NCBI RefSeq assembly: GCF_011386835.1
Contig: NC_088791.1
Location: forward strand, 57,369,498-57,433,497
Direction: 5' to 3'
DNA from: Chrysemys picta bellii
Taxonomy: Eukaryota > Chordata > Testudines > Emydidae
Length of the DNA: 64,000 nucleotides
Numbering within the stretch: the stretch's first letter is position 1; the number at the start of each line of letters is the position of its first letter. The position numbers and the translations under genes are program-made. The notes under the pieces were generated by a model, which worked only from the letters and a program-made list of their open reading frames with translations, made no database searches and was not told where the DNA came from. Shown here one piece after another: positions 22,804 through 34,317 of the stretch.

Positions 22804-24108
22804 GTGAATAAGGAACTGGTTAAGGGGAGACTACAACGGGTCATACTGAAAGGTGAATTGTCAAGCTGGAGGGAGGCTACTAGTGGGGTTCCTCAGGGAT
22901 CAATGTTGGGACCAATCTTATTTCACATTTTTATTACTGACCTTGGCACAAAAAGTGGGAGTGTGATAAAATTTGCGGATGACATAAAGTTGGGAGATAT
23001 TGCCAATATGGATGAGGACAAGAATATGATACAAGAAGATCTGGAGGACCTTGAAAATTGGAGTAATAGAAATGGGATGAGATTTAATAGTGCAAAGTTT
23101 AAGGTCATGCACTTAGGGATTAGCAATAAGAATTGTTGCTATAACCTGGGGACGTATCAGTTGGAAGTGACAGAGGAAGAGAAAGACCTGGTTGTATTGG
23201 TTGACCCTTGGGGCAGAGTGCCCCAAGGGTCGGTCCTGGGGCTGGTTTTGTTTAATATCTTTATTAATGATCTGGAGGTTGGTGTGGACTGCATTGTCAG
23301 CAAGTTTGCAGATGACACTAAACTGGGAGGCCTGGTAGATACACTGGAGGGTAGGGATCGGATACAGAGGGACCTAGACAAATTAGAGGATTCGGCCAAA
23401 AAAAACCTGATGAGGTTCAACAAGGACAAGTGCAGAGTCCTTCACTTAGGATGGAAGAATCCTATGCACTGCTACAGACTAGGGACCGAATGGCTAGGTA
23501 GCAGTTCTGCAGAAAAGGACCTAGGGGTCATAGTGGACGAGAAGCTGGATATGAGTCAACAGTGTGCTCTTGTTGCCAAGAAGGCTAACGGCATTTTGGG
23601 CTGTATAAGTAGGGGCATTGCCAGCAGATCGAGGAACGTGATCGTTCCCCTTTATTCGACATTGGTGAGGCCTCATCTGGAGTACTGTGTCCAGTTTTGG
23701 GCCCCACACTATAAGAAGGATGTAGAAAAATTGGAAAGAGTCCAGCGAAGAGCAACAAAAATGATTAGGGGTCTGGAGCACATGACTTATGAGGAGAGGC
23801 TGAGGGAACTGGGATTGTTTAGTCTCCAGAAGAGAAGAATGAGGGGGGATTTGATAGCTGCTTTCAACTACCTGAAGGGGGGTTCCAAAGAGGATGGAGC
23901 TTGGTTGTTCTGAGTGGTGGTAGATGACACAACAAGGAGCAATGGTCTCAAGTTGCAGTGGGGGAGGTCTAGATTGGATATTAGGAAACACTATTTCACT
24001 AGGAGGGTAGTGAAGCACTGGAATGCGTTACCTAGGGAGGTGGTGGAATCTCCTTCCTTGGAGGTTTTTAAGGCCCGGCTTGACATAGCCCTGGCTGGGA
24101 TGATTTAG
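22804..24108 (+). pseudogene. Fused CR1-CR1 reverse transcriptase frame
   Basis: One open frame of 369 codons (22804-23913) passes from the outer CR1 ([19 protein letters not shown], then [11 protein letters not shown]) into the inner CR1 ([20 protein letters not shown], then [12 protein letters not shown]). The predicted protein therefore carries the RT motif B/C region twice. The junction reads [18 protein letters not shown] at 23911-23913 ends it, and the remaining C terminus ([17 protein letters not shown]) follows in frame to 24108. The endonuclease and N-terminal RT are missing or broken, so no function is expected. Confidence 0.8.
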
Positions 24109-24193
24109 TTGGGAATTGGTCCTGCTTTGAGCAGGGGTTGGACTAGATGACCTCCTGAGGTCCCTTCCAACCCTGATATTCTATGATTCTATG
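23205..24193 (+). mobile_element. Inner CR1 LINE, 5'-truncated, nested in CR1
   Basis: A younger CR1 fragment starting inside the RT (RVPQGSVLG) and ending with the CR1 3' terminus TATTCTATGATTCTATGA at about 24193. The outer CR1 continues on both sides. The 5' junction is a perfect hairpin (23203-23231). Confidence 0.85.
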
Positions 24194-25210
24194 AGCACAG
24201 GATCACTGTGAACCACAAATGTGATGCGACTGTGAAAAAAGGCTAATGCAGTCCCATCAGGCACAGTATTTCCAGTAGAGACAGGGAAGTGTTAGTACCA
24301 TCATACAAGGCTCTGGTGAAACCTTATCTGGAATACTGTGTGCAATGCTAGTCTCCCATGTTTAAGAAAGATTATTCAAACTGGAACAGGTGCCAGGAAG
24401 GGTTATTAGGATGAATTGGGGAATGGAAAACCTACCTAAGAAGAGGAGACTCAGATAACTTGGCTTGTTATACCTAACAAATGAAGGCCGAGGGGAGATA
24501 GATTTGCTCTCTATAAATACATCACAGGGATAAATAACAGGGAGAGAGAGGAATTATTTAAGTTAAGTGCCCATGTGGACACAAGAACAAATGGATATAA
24601 AGTGGCCATCAACAAGTTTAGGCTTGAAATTAGGTGAATGTTTCTAACCATCAGAGGAGTGAAGTTCTGGAAGGGAAACAGTGGGGGCAAAAAACCTAAC
24701 TGGCTTCAAGGCTGATCTGGATAAGTTTACGGCGGGGATGGTATGATGAGACTGCCTACAATGGCATGTAGCTGACCTGCAACTGCTAGCAGCAAATATC
24801 TCCAATGGCTGCTGATGGGACACTAGATGGGCAGGGCTCTGAGTTACTACACAGAATTCTTTCCCAGATATCTTGCAGGTGGGTCTTGCTGACATGCTCA
24901 GCGTCTAACTGATCGCCATATTTGAGGTGGGGAAGGAATTTTCCCCTAGGTCAGATTGGCAGAGAACCTGAGGGGTTTCCAACTTCCTCTGCATATTGGG
25001 GCATGGTTCTCTTGCAGGTTTAAACTAGTGTAAATGGTGGATTCTCTGTAACTTGAAGTCTTTAAATCATGATTTCAGGATGTCAGTAACTCAGCCAGAG
25101 GTTAGGGGTCTATTTCAGGACTGATTGGGGGAGGTTTTGTAGTCTGCAATGTGCAGGAGGTCAGACTAGATGATCATGACGGTCCCATCTGACCTTAAAG
25201 TCTATGAGCC

Positions 25211-26374
25211 TAATACATATAGGATGACTTTTTGACTCCATTAAAGTCAACGGCAAAACTCCTATTTACTTCAATGGGACTAGGATTTCATTGTTTCAAA
25301 AGCGTCCACTGATTTTGATTGCCTCCATTTTTAACCAGAGACACATAAGTGAAAATGTAGGCATCAATAACAGAAAAAAATTAAAAAGAAAGCAAAACTA
25401 AATGAACAAAGTGAATTGAAACCAAATCATTGCATCCGATAAAAGCAAGGGGGAAATTTCAGTTTGTTATGCAGAACTGGTGAAGTTCCAATCATCCTTG
25501 CTTTGCAGCTTTCTCTAGTCTGTTGCCTGGGGACTGACCATTTTAGCTTGATTTATTAGTTTTCCTTTCTATTAATTTTATACATAGTTTAAGAGACAAA
25601 TTGTCAACTGTGACACAACAAAAGAATAAAAAACACTAGACAATATAGTACAATATGATAATTGACTGGGAACAACCACCCAACCTCGGGACAACAGCAG
25701 TTACAGTTCCTCAGGATGGGGTTTGCAAACCTGAGACTGTCCCGGGCAAATCAGAGCTGTTGGTACATTAGGCATTCAATGTTAATCAATAATAGTGTTT
25801 CATATCTATGCTGGAGCATGCTGCAAAACAGGTGATGAAATATGAGGGTGAGAAGGACTATGCAGTGTTCAGTCTCTGAACATGCCCACTGTAAACTAGG
25901 TTTTTACAGAAACCTGAGGAAAGTCATGCTAAGCTGAGGGTTTGTGTGGCGCCTTTTCTCAAACCCGATTCCTGAGTGTGTACTTAAAATAACCATCCTT
26001 AGCATTTTTTGTGAGCCTGCAAAACAATTTTGCAGCTCCTACCCTTTGAAATATACTGAGTCCTCTCAACCATGATCATGCCTCTGGACTAGCCTTACGA
26101 TTTTGGATAGGGTCACTTAAATGACTCTTTGGAGCATATCTGTATTAAACTAACTCTTTTTTATACATGTCGAAAGGTACATTTGTTTCTCTACCCCTAG
26201 TCACCTGCTGCAGAAGTGAAGGCCAACTGATTTTGAGCAATTGCCAGCATTTAAACAGCCATTGCCAGGGATAATTCCCCAAGTAAATTGCAGGTCAGGG
26301 GAATGCTGTGTGCCTTCTAGTAAACTTTAGCATATACACTGCACTTCACAAATGCCTCTATCTGGTCACTACAT
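25211..26374. other. Intron 2 sequence, nothing coding
   Basis: A short palindromic phrase (AAAGTCAACGGCAAAACTCC) lies near 25245. Nothing else was recognised. Confidence 0.4.
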
Positions 26375-26510
26375 ATTATTATCATCCCCATTTTAGAGAT
26401 GGGGAAACACAGGCTGAAAGGTTAATTGTCTTGGCTCAGGCCACAAAAAGAGTACATTTAAGTGTTAGGATTAGTATTAAAGAGTCCTCTGTTCCCCCAT
26501 TTCAGGTGTA
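26375..26510 (+). repeat. CORE-SINE (MIR-like) fragment
   Basis: Contains ATTATCATCCCCATTTTAGA then GATGGGGAAACACAGGCTGA, the conserved MIR/CORE-SINE core of amniote genomes, diverged downstream. Confidence 0.6.
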
Positions 26511-26964
26511 ATACAGTACCAGACCACAGACCACATTGTGATTACTTAGATACCCCCATCCTTTGGCCAAACGTCACTTTGGCCTGGTCTACACTATGAG
26601 TTTAATTCGAATTTAGCAGCGTTAAATCGAATTAGCCCTGCACCCGTCCACACAACGAAGCCATTTTTTTTTCGAAATAAAGGGCTCTTAAAATTGATTT
26701 CTGTACTCCTCCCCGACGAGCGGAGTAGCGCCGAAATCGATATTGTCATTTCGAATTAGGGTTAGTGTGGCCGCAATTCGATGGTCTTGGCCTCCGGGAG
26801 CTATCCCACAGTGCACCATTGTGACCGCTCTGGACAGCAATCTGAACTCGGATGCACTGGCCAGGTAGACAGGAAAAGCCCTGCTAACATTTGAATTTCA
26901 TTTCCTGTTTGCCCAGCACAGGAGAGCACAGGTGACCACAGAGAGCTCATCAGCACAGGTAACC

Positions 26965-27493
26965 ATGCAGGCTGATAATCGAAAAAGAGCACCAGCATGG
27001 ACCGTACGGGAGGTACTGGATCTGATCGCTATATGGGGAGAGGATTCAGTGCTAGCAGAACTTTGTTCGAAAAAACAAAATGCCAAAACTTTTGAAAAAA
27101 TCTCCAAGGGCATGATGGAGAGAGGCCACAATAAGGACTCAGAGCAGTGCCGCGTGAAAGTTAAGGAGCTCAGACAAGCCTATCAGAAAACAAAGGAGGC
27201 AAACAGTCGCTCTGGGTCAGAGCCGCGGACATGCCGCTTCTACGCTGAGCTGCATGCAATTCTAGGGGTGGCCGCCACCACTACCCCACCTCTGACCGTG
27301 GATTCCGAGGTGGGGGTAATCTCATCAGCTACACCTGAGGATTCTGCGGATGGGGAAGAGGAGGAGGAGGACGAGCTTGCGGAGAGCACACAGCACTCCG
27401 TTCTCCCCAACAGCCAGGATCTTTTTCTCAGCCTGACTGAAGTACCCTCCCAAGCCAGTACCCAAGACCATGACCCCATGGAAGGGACCTCAG
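26965..27493 (+). CDS. Harbinger Myb/SANT-like protein, exon 1
   Basis: Exon 1 of the second Harbinger gene. In active elements this Myb-like partner binds the transposon ends and helps bring the transposase to the nucleus. I start at the ATG at 26965 (MQADNRKRAPAW) rather than at an upstream GTG. The Myb/SANT-like domain covers residues about 7-90: RAPAWTVREVLDLIAIWGED, the Lys-rich NAKTFEKISKGMMERG, QCRVKVKELRQAYQKTKE and FYAELHAILG. An acidic Glu/Asp tract follows (EEEEEDELAE). The exon ends TCAG at a consensus donor GTGAGT in phase 1 and joins exon 2 in frame (G plus CT, Ala). Confidence 0.85.
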
Positions 27494-28446
27494 GTGAGTT
27501 TACCTTTTAAAATATAAAACATAGTTTAAAAGCAAGCGTTCTTTAATGATTAATTTGCCCTGAGGACTTGGGATGCATTCGTGGCCAGTACAGCTACTGG
27601 AAAAGTCTGTTAACGTGTCTGGGGATGGAGCGGAAATCCTCCAGGGACATCTCCATGAAGCTAGCCTGGAGGTACTCCAAAAGCCTTTGCAGAAAGTTTC
27701 TGGGCAGTGCAGCCTTATTCCGTCCTCCATGGTAGGACACTTGACCACTCCATGCTAGTAGCAAGTAATCTGGTATCATTGCATGACAAAGCCTGGCAGC
27801 GTATGGTCCCGGTGTTTGCTGGCATTCAAGCAACATCCATTCTTTATCTCGCTGTGTAATCATCAGGAGAGTGATATCGCTCATGGTAACCTGGTTGAAA
27901 TACGGGAATTTAATTAAGGGGACAGATGTGGCCCTTCCTACTGGGCTGTTTGCCTGTGGCTGAAAAGAAATCCTTCCCTGTAGTAAGCCAAGCGCGGGGG
28001 GGAGGGGCGATTGGCACTGAGCTTTTCACGTGTGGCTAGCAGGGATCTTCCCTGATACCAGCCATGCGGTGTGGGGAGGGATAAAGCGATCATCCCGGAG
28101 AATTGGAGGGGGGGGTTAGTTTGTTTTCTGCTGCTGAAGGTTAACAGGAAAACCGCAGCATTCAATGAGCTTTGCTTGGTATGTGGGAAAGGAGGGCGCA
28201 GAAGCCGAAAGACAATGGCTTACCATGGCCGCATGCAAGCCGAATTCTGTTGCCCGGACCTGCATCTGTGATCTCTAGCAGCAAAGCCACAGGCACTCAA
28301 TATTAAGAGGCAAAATGCGACCTTGCACAGAAATCACATGTGCTATCTAATGTGAATAGTGTTGTTCACCATGAAAGAGTATAAGCATTGTTCTGTAAAA
28401 TGTATCTTTTTAAAAAATTCTCTCCTTTTTTCCCTCCCTCCAACAG

Positions 28447-28715
28447 CTGCAAATTTTTCAAGCCTCCCTCCTCCGTCCCGAAGGCTATCTCAGATAAGGC
28501 ATCGGAAAAAGAGGACGCGAGACGAGATGTTCGTGGAAATCATGGAATCCACCCGCAATGAAAGAGCTCATCTGAATGAGTGGAAGGACACAGTTTCAAA
28601 GTATAGGAAAGATGCCAGTGAACGTGAGGACAGGAGGGATCAACGTGAGGACATGAGGGACCAACGTGAGGAGAGAAGAGACGCTCGAGATGAGTGGTGG
28701 CGGCAGGAAGATTAG
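28447..28715 (+). pseudogene. Harbinger Myb/SANT-like protein, exon 2, with premature TAG
   Basis: The acceptor CTCCCTCCAACAG precedes CTGCAAAT, and the phase matches exon 1. The frame encodes RRLSQIRHRKKRTRDEMFVE and then a charged, imperfectly repeated helix (EDRRDQREDMRDQREERRDA). It is cut by TAG at 28713-28715. The same frame continues beyond (LVELQERQQDHRLPLQP, up to 28973). The family-like C-terminal end (HSTPVDSPSKRLSLF) is read in another frame after a G-run at about 28889-28896. The gene therefore has a nonsense change and probably a frameshift. Confidence 0.75.
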
Positions 28716-29199
28716 AGGAGGCAGGATGCAACGCTGGGGCTGCTGTGTGAGCAAACAGCCATGCTCCGGCATCTGGTGGAGCTTCAGGAACGGCAGCAGG
28801 ATCACAGACTGCCGCTGCAGCCCCTGTATAACCCTCCCTCCCCCTTCACCATGTTCCATAGCCTCCTCACCCAGACGTGTAAGAACATGGGGGGGGAGGC
28901 TCCGTGCACCCTCCCATTCCACCCCAGTGGACAGCCCAAGCAAAAGGCTGTCATTATTTTAATCTTTTTTTAGTGGCCTTTTCCTTCCCGCTGATCCTCC
29001 TCCCAAACCCCACCCAGGCTACCTTCTCAGTTCTCTCCCTCTTTTTATAATCAATTAATAAAGAATACATGATTTTTAAACGATAGTGACTTTATTTCCT
29101 TTGAAAGCAAGCTGTGATCGAAGGGGGTGGGTGGATTGCCTACAGAGAATGAGTCAATAAAGGGGGTGGGTTTTCATCAAGGAGAAACAAACAGAACTT

Positions 29200-30570
29200 T
29201 CACACGGTAGCCTGGCCAGTCATGAAACTGGTTTTCAAAGCTTCTCTGATGTGCCACACTTCCTGGTGTGCTCTTCTAATCGCCCTGGTGTCTGGCTGCG
29301 CGTAATCAGCAGCCAGGCGATTTGCCTCAGCCTCCCACCCCGCCATAAAGGTCTCCCCCTTATTCTCACAGAGATTGTGGAGCACACAGCAAGCAGCAAT
29401 AACAATGGGGATATTGGTTTGGCTGAGGTCTGAGCGAGTCAGTAAAGCACGCCAGCGACCTTTTAAACGGCCAAATGCACATTCCACCACCATTCTGCAC
29501 TTGCTCAGCCTGTAGTTGAACAGCTCCTGACTCCTGTCCAGGCTGCCTGTGTATGGCTTCATGAGCCATGGCATTAAGGGGTAGGCTGAGTCCCCAAGAA
29601 TAACTATAGGCATTTCAACATCCCCAACGGTTATTTTCTGGTCCGGGAAGTAAGTCCCTTGCAGCAGCCGTTTAAACAGAGTAGTGTTCCTGAAGATGCG
29701 AGCGTCAGGAACTCTTCCTGGCCAGCCCACGTTGATGTTGGTGAAACGTCCCCTGTGATCCACCAGTGCTTGCAGCACCATTGAAAAGTAACCCTTGTGG
29801 TTTATGTACTGGGTACCCTGGTGCTCCGGTGCCAAGATAGGTATATGGGTTCCATCTATCGCCCCACCACAGTTAGGGCATCCCATTGCAGCAAAGCCAT
29901 CCACTATGGCCTGCACATTTCCCAGAGTCACTACCTTTCGTAGCAGCAGCTCAATGATTGCTTTGGCTACTTGCATGACAGCAGCCCCCACAGTAGATTT
30001 GCCCACTCCAAATTGATTCCCGACTGACCGGTAGCTGTCTGGCATTGCAAGCTTCCACAGGGCTATCGCCACTCGCTTCTCAACTGTGAGGGCTGCTCTC
30101 ATCCTGGTATTCTGGTGCTTCAGGGCAGGGGAAAGCAAGTCACAAAGTTCCATGAAAGTGCCCTTACACATGCAAAAGTTTCGCAGCCACTGGGAATCGT
30201 CCCACACCTGCAATACTATGCGGTCCCACCAGTCTGTGCTTGTTTCCCGGGCCCAGAATCGGCGTTCCACGGATAGAACCTATCCCATCAACAACATGAT
30301 CTCCAAAGCGCCGGGACCCGCGGTTTGAGAGAAGTCTGTGTCCATGTCCTCATCCTCACCACTCTCGTCGCCTCGTTGCCGTCGCCGCCTCCTCCTTGCC
30401 TCGTTTTTCCTGTCCTGGTTCAGCATAAACTGCACAATAATGCATGAGGTGTTTACAATGTTCATGACTGCTGTCTTGAGCTTACTGGGCTCCATGCTTA
30501 CCGTGGTACGGCGTCTGCTGTGTTCACCCAGGAAAAAAGGCGTGAAACAGTTGTCTGCCGTTGCTTTCAT
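29200..30570 (-). pseudogene. Harbinger DDE transposase (HARBI1-like), one in-frame TAG
   Basis: Transposase of the PIF/Harbinger superfamily, related to the host protein HARBI1. From the first ATG (30570, MKATADNCF) the frame runs through a basic/acidic linker (RRRRRRQRGDESGEDEDMDT) to TAG at 30280-30282. It continues in the same frame as an uninterrupted 356-codon segment to 29200. The segment holds a helix-turn-helix-like region (YRSVGNQFGVGKSTV) and the complete DDE triad: AIDGTHIPI (Asp139 of the segment), VILGDSAYPL (Asp227) and MVVECAFGRLKGRW (Glu263). Apart from the amber codon it looks intact, which implies limited age or recent activity of the family. Confidence 0.88.
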
Positions 30571-30993
30571 GGAGGGAGGGGTGAGGCTGTACCCAGAACC
30601 ACCTGCGACAATGTTTTTTGCCCCATCAGGCACTGGGATCTCAACACAGAATTCCAATGGGCGGGGGAGACTGCGGGAACTATGGGATAGCTATGGGATA
30701 ACTACCCACAGTGCAACGCTCCGGAAATCGACGCTAGCCCCGATACATGGACGCACACCACTGGATTAATGTGCTTAGTGTGGCCGCATACATTCGACTT
30801 TATACAATCTGTTTCCAAAATTCGAATTCTGTAAATTCGGATTAATCCCATAGTGTAGACATACCCTTTGATGTGAGAAGAGTTTACACTGGTGGGGCTA
30901 CAGCTTAGAGCCACTGACAGCATGTGAGACAGCCTATCTATCCCACACAACTGCAAATTGGCTTTCATTCTCTCAGAAAAACAAAGGATTCAT

Positions 30994-31869
30994 TGTCACA
31001 CCCCAATGGTCCCCTCCCTCAGGGAGTCCCCAGGGAAGGCAGATCAGCATTGTACGTGGCTAACGCTGTTGCAAGCATCGCAAAACATTTGGGGGGGGGG
31101 GGTAAAAGGTGTGTGAATGAGGAATGGAAGATTCCTTTGCAGGAGTATGAGAGGCCAAAGGGGGTGGGAAGAAGAAAGATAAAAAGTACAGAACGGGTTA
31201 ACTCGGCACTTTAGTTAGCTCTGTGTGAAGATAAGATGCTGACTCCGGCCCAAGGTTATGGGCTTGATGAGAAATCTACAGATGCCTGGTCATGAGAAGA
31301 GGAGAACTAAGTGGAGCAAAGCTGCAAAGATAGCAGCAAAAACAGAGAGAATGAGGCGGCAACGGTGAAAGCCAACAGAAGGGAAAACAAATTCTCCGGA
31401 GCCGGTGTGTTTTGGGCAGCCGAGAAGGCCACAGCAAGCCGACTGGGACTGGTACAAAGAGCATCAGGCACAGAGGGTCCTGGACGACAACACCCCCAAA
31501 GGAACCCAGGACTTAAAAACCCTCCCGAGAGCTGGAGCAATTTGGAGATTACAGCAGATTCTTGGATGACCTGGGCCCAGGGCAAGAACTCCCATCCACC
31601 CCTCCCCTCTTCTTCTTACGTTACACCCAGGCCTGGCCAGCTTTGGGTAGTGCATGTGTGAGTATGAAAGTGGGTTAGGGCTTGGGGCTCTAATGCTTTC
31701 TTTCTTCCCCTGAGTGACGTGGGAGCGTTCCCAGCACTCTCTGCTGTATTTTATTATTTTATTAATAAAGATTTAAAATTTAGACACTTGGTGTGCCTCG
31801 TCATCTCCTCCCCAAAAAAGATCCTGTGGCCCAGCCTGATCAACTATGGCCCAGGCAGATTGGTAACGA
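30994..31869 (+). mobile_element. Probable solo LTR
   Basis: A block starting TGTCACACCCC and ending near GGTAAC. It has the polyadenylation signal AATAAA at 31764-31769 followed by a short tail with ACTTGGTGTGCCTCG, an arrangement like the U3-R-U5 of a retroviral-type LTR. No clear target duplication and no coding region. The family was not identified. Confidence 0.5.
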
Positions 31870-31884
31870 AAATCAATTACCACA

Positions 31885-32525
31885 CAGAATACAAAGTGTA
31901 CAGTGCTCACTTTATATTTATTTTTATTACAAATATTTGCACTGTAAAAAACAAAAGATATAGTATTTTTCAATTCACCCAAGACAAGTACTGTAGTGCA
32001 ATCTCTTTATCATGAAAGTTGAACTTACAAATGTAGAATTATGTACAAAAAATAACTGCACTCAAAAGCAAAACTATGTAAACTTTAGAGCCTACAAGTC
32101 CACTCAGCCCTACTTCTTGTTTAGCCAATCGCTCAGACAAACAAGTTTGTTTACATTTGCAGGAGATAATGCTGCCTGCTTCTTGTTTACAATGTCACTG
32201 AAAGTGACAACAGGTGGTCGCATGGTGAGACCTCTGGTCCTCTGGAATGGTGGCCAAAGCATGAAGGGGCATATGAATGTTTAGCATATCTGGCATGTAA
32301 ATACCTTGCAATGCTGCCTACAAAAGTGCCATGTGAATGCCTGTTCTCACGTTCAGGTGACACTGTAAATGTAAACAAACATTTTCTTAGTAACTGGCTG
32401 AACAAGAAGTAGGACTGAGTGGACTTGTCAGCTCTAAAGTTTACATTGTTTTGTTTTTGAGTGCAAATACGTAACAAAAAAACTACATTTAAAAGTTTTA
32501 TATATATAAAAACAGAATGGAACAT
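31885..32525. repeat. Inverted-repeat DNA-element remnant
   Basis: Arms at about 32023-32165 and 32362-32500 are inverted copies, roughly 85 percent alike by eye, sharing GTAAACTTTAGAGC and CAAGTCCACTCAG. The loop carries a short segment (GGCCAAAGCATGAAGGGGCA) recognisable as part of a dispersed reptile repeat. The identity of the parent transposon was not settled. Confidence 0.55.
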
Positions 32526-33030
32526 CCAACCCTAGTGACTGGTTTACAGCAGCATATTTTCATATATATACTTTCAAGGCTCTTTGCAAGTAAAAGGTGA
32601 GAAACATATTTTTAGAAAAAGGTCAAAACTGTGATTGTCCTTTATATTTCTAAGTTTCCAAAATAGAAGTAGGTGGCCTTGGCTTCCAGGGCTCTAAAGG
32701 CTGACTATGCTTAATGGACATTACAGACATTAACCCTCCACACTTTTATTGCAACTATTAAATCCTACCTAAGAGTCAAAGGAAATAAAGACTCAGTCAA
32801 CATACACTGGCAACTAGTGCCCAGACTGTATGGACTCCTGTATGCTGTGTTTCTTAATGAACACAACAAGCAACTAGTATGCAAGTGCAGGGATTACAGT
32901 CTTACTGAGGTACAATCAGGCCAAAATAGTATATTTAAATTTGTACAGTGATACAATCCTTCACTGTAGCTATGTCATTATATAGTATATGATCTGTAAC
33001 AGAGTGGGTGCCATTAAATGTCAATCTCTA
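32526..33030. other. Intron 2 sequence, nothing recognised
   Basis: AT-rich sequence without a recognised feature. Confidence 0.4.
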
Positions 33031-33049
33031 ATGTGTTAATGAAATTCCT

Positions 33050-33640
33050 CGGAAAGGACAAAACTCCTTGGCGTCTGCATGTGATAGGATGAGATGTGGA
33101 AACCCCACACTGGACGGGTGGGGGGGTGGAATTAAAGGATAATTCTGGGCCGAGGTAGCCCCACCCCTCCAGCCCTGCAGAGCATGCTCCAACTGGAGAA
33201 AGGGCTGACAAGGAAACAACCCAGTGCAGAAGCAGGGGTGCTGGGGTGGAGGACAATCTACCATGAAGGCTCCTGACAAGGGTGCCGGAGAAACCTCCAT
33301 GAGGCAATAATAATGTATGCTGAGCCTGGTTGGGGCTGATAGTTTGGTTGCCTTTTCTTTTTACCTTATTATGGACTGGAAGCTGGTGGAGAAAAGCAGA
33401 CAGTAGGAAGTGACCCAGGGAGCACCTCAGCGGGCACCTTGCCAGGCGCTGTTAGAGCCCAGTGGAGAGGGCAGGCCTAGGCTCCCCTACCACTGCCCCT
33501 ACTACAGGAGGGACCCAAGCCATCTGCTGACCTCATTGTATCTCCAATTAAAGGAGGGCCTGAATTGCAAGACCTAGCCACTGGGAGGTGGCACTAAGTG
33601 TGCTAATCACTAGGCCACCTAACCCACCCACATACATTGC
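33050..33640 (-). repeat. tRNA-like SINE or LTR-related repeat
   Basis: On the minus strand the end near 33630 reads GGTGGCCTAGTGATTAGCAC, a good match to a tRNA A box (TGGC-NAGTGG type). About 40 bases downstream is a degenerate B-box-like GGTCTTGCAATTC. The remaining GC-rich body extends to about 33050. It could be a tRNA-derived SINE or a chance resemblance inside an LTR-type repeat. Confidence 0.35.
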
Positions 33641-34317
33641 ACTATGATTTTTATTTTAATTACCAGTTTTCCATGGCCCCACAGTCTATGTTCTGACAGT
33701 CTTATTAATAGCTAGTGCAAATTTGGAAGACGCTTTCTTTTGTTTGCTTTCCTCGTTAGATAATATAGAACGTCTGTCATATTTCCTGCAATACATGGCC
33801 AGTAAGCTTGTTCATGGGTTGTTTGGGGCTGATGCCAACCCAAAAGTCAAGCCATTATTCTGGAACAAGGACTTAGAAGTATTAGTGATAAGCAGGATTT
33901 CTGTTTGTTATAATCATCCTCTAATTCCATTTGGAGGTTGTGACTAGTATAGATAATTTTTAACTCTTGAAAGCATCTAGAAAACTGTTTTGAAAAACCT
34001 TAAACCTGTGGAGAAAAATCAAACTTGTCTTGGTTTGTACTGCTGCTGTTAGCGGCATATGCACTACGTTATGCTCTACTCTATATTACCACATGAACAC
34101 ATTGTATCAAGCTGACCTAACAATAAACAAAAATATGACATTGAGCAATGCTGCTAAGGCTAACACGCAAACTGAAGACATCAAGGAAAATATCCCATTG
34201 TCTTACAGCACAACTAGGACCATAAAAGGACACAACACACAGAACAGTTGTTAAAAAATGTATCTTATTTCCTAGCCTGAGTTTCATATCACAGATCGGG
34301 GTTACAAAAGGCTATAT

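Larger units (their letters stand above)
22540..25210 (+). mobile_element. Outer CR1 LINE split by a nested CR1
   Basis: RT-encoding sequence of an older CR1 runs from about 22540 to 23204. It resumes at about 24194 with GCACAGGATCACTGTGAACC and ends near 25208 with the 3' UTR phrase GTCAGACTAGATGATCATGA. Between the two parts lies a younger CR1 in the same orientation. The outer copy has frameshifts and stops in its 3' part. Confidence 0.85.
26581..30866. mobile_element. PIF/Harbinger DNA transposon, 4.3 kb, two genes
   Basis: A full-length element of 4286 bp. Terminal inverted repeats GGCCTGGTCTACACTATG and GGGTATGTCTACACTATG extend with similarity for about 35 bp. A 3-bp duplication TTT flanks it (26578-26580 and 30867-30869), as expected for Harbinger. 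It carries the two convergent genes typical of the superfamily: a Myb/SANT-like DNA-binding protein (plus strand) and a DDE transposase (minus strand). Both coding regions are intact over most of their length but contain disabling lesions. Confidence 0.92.
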
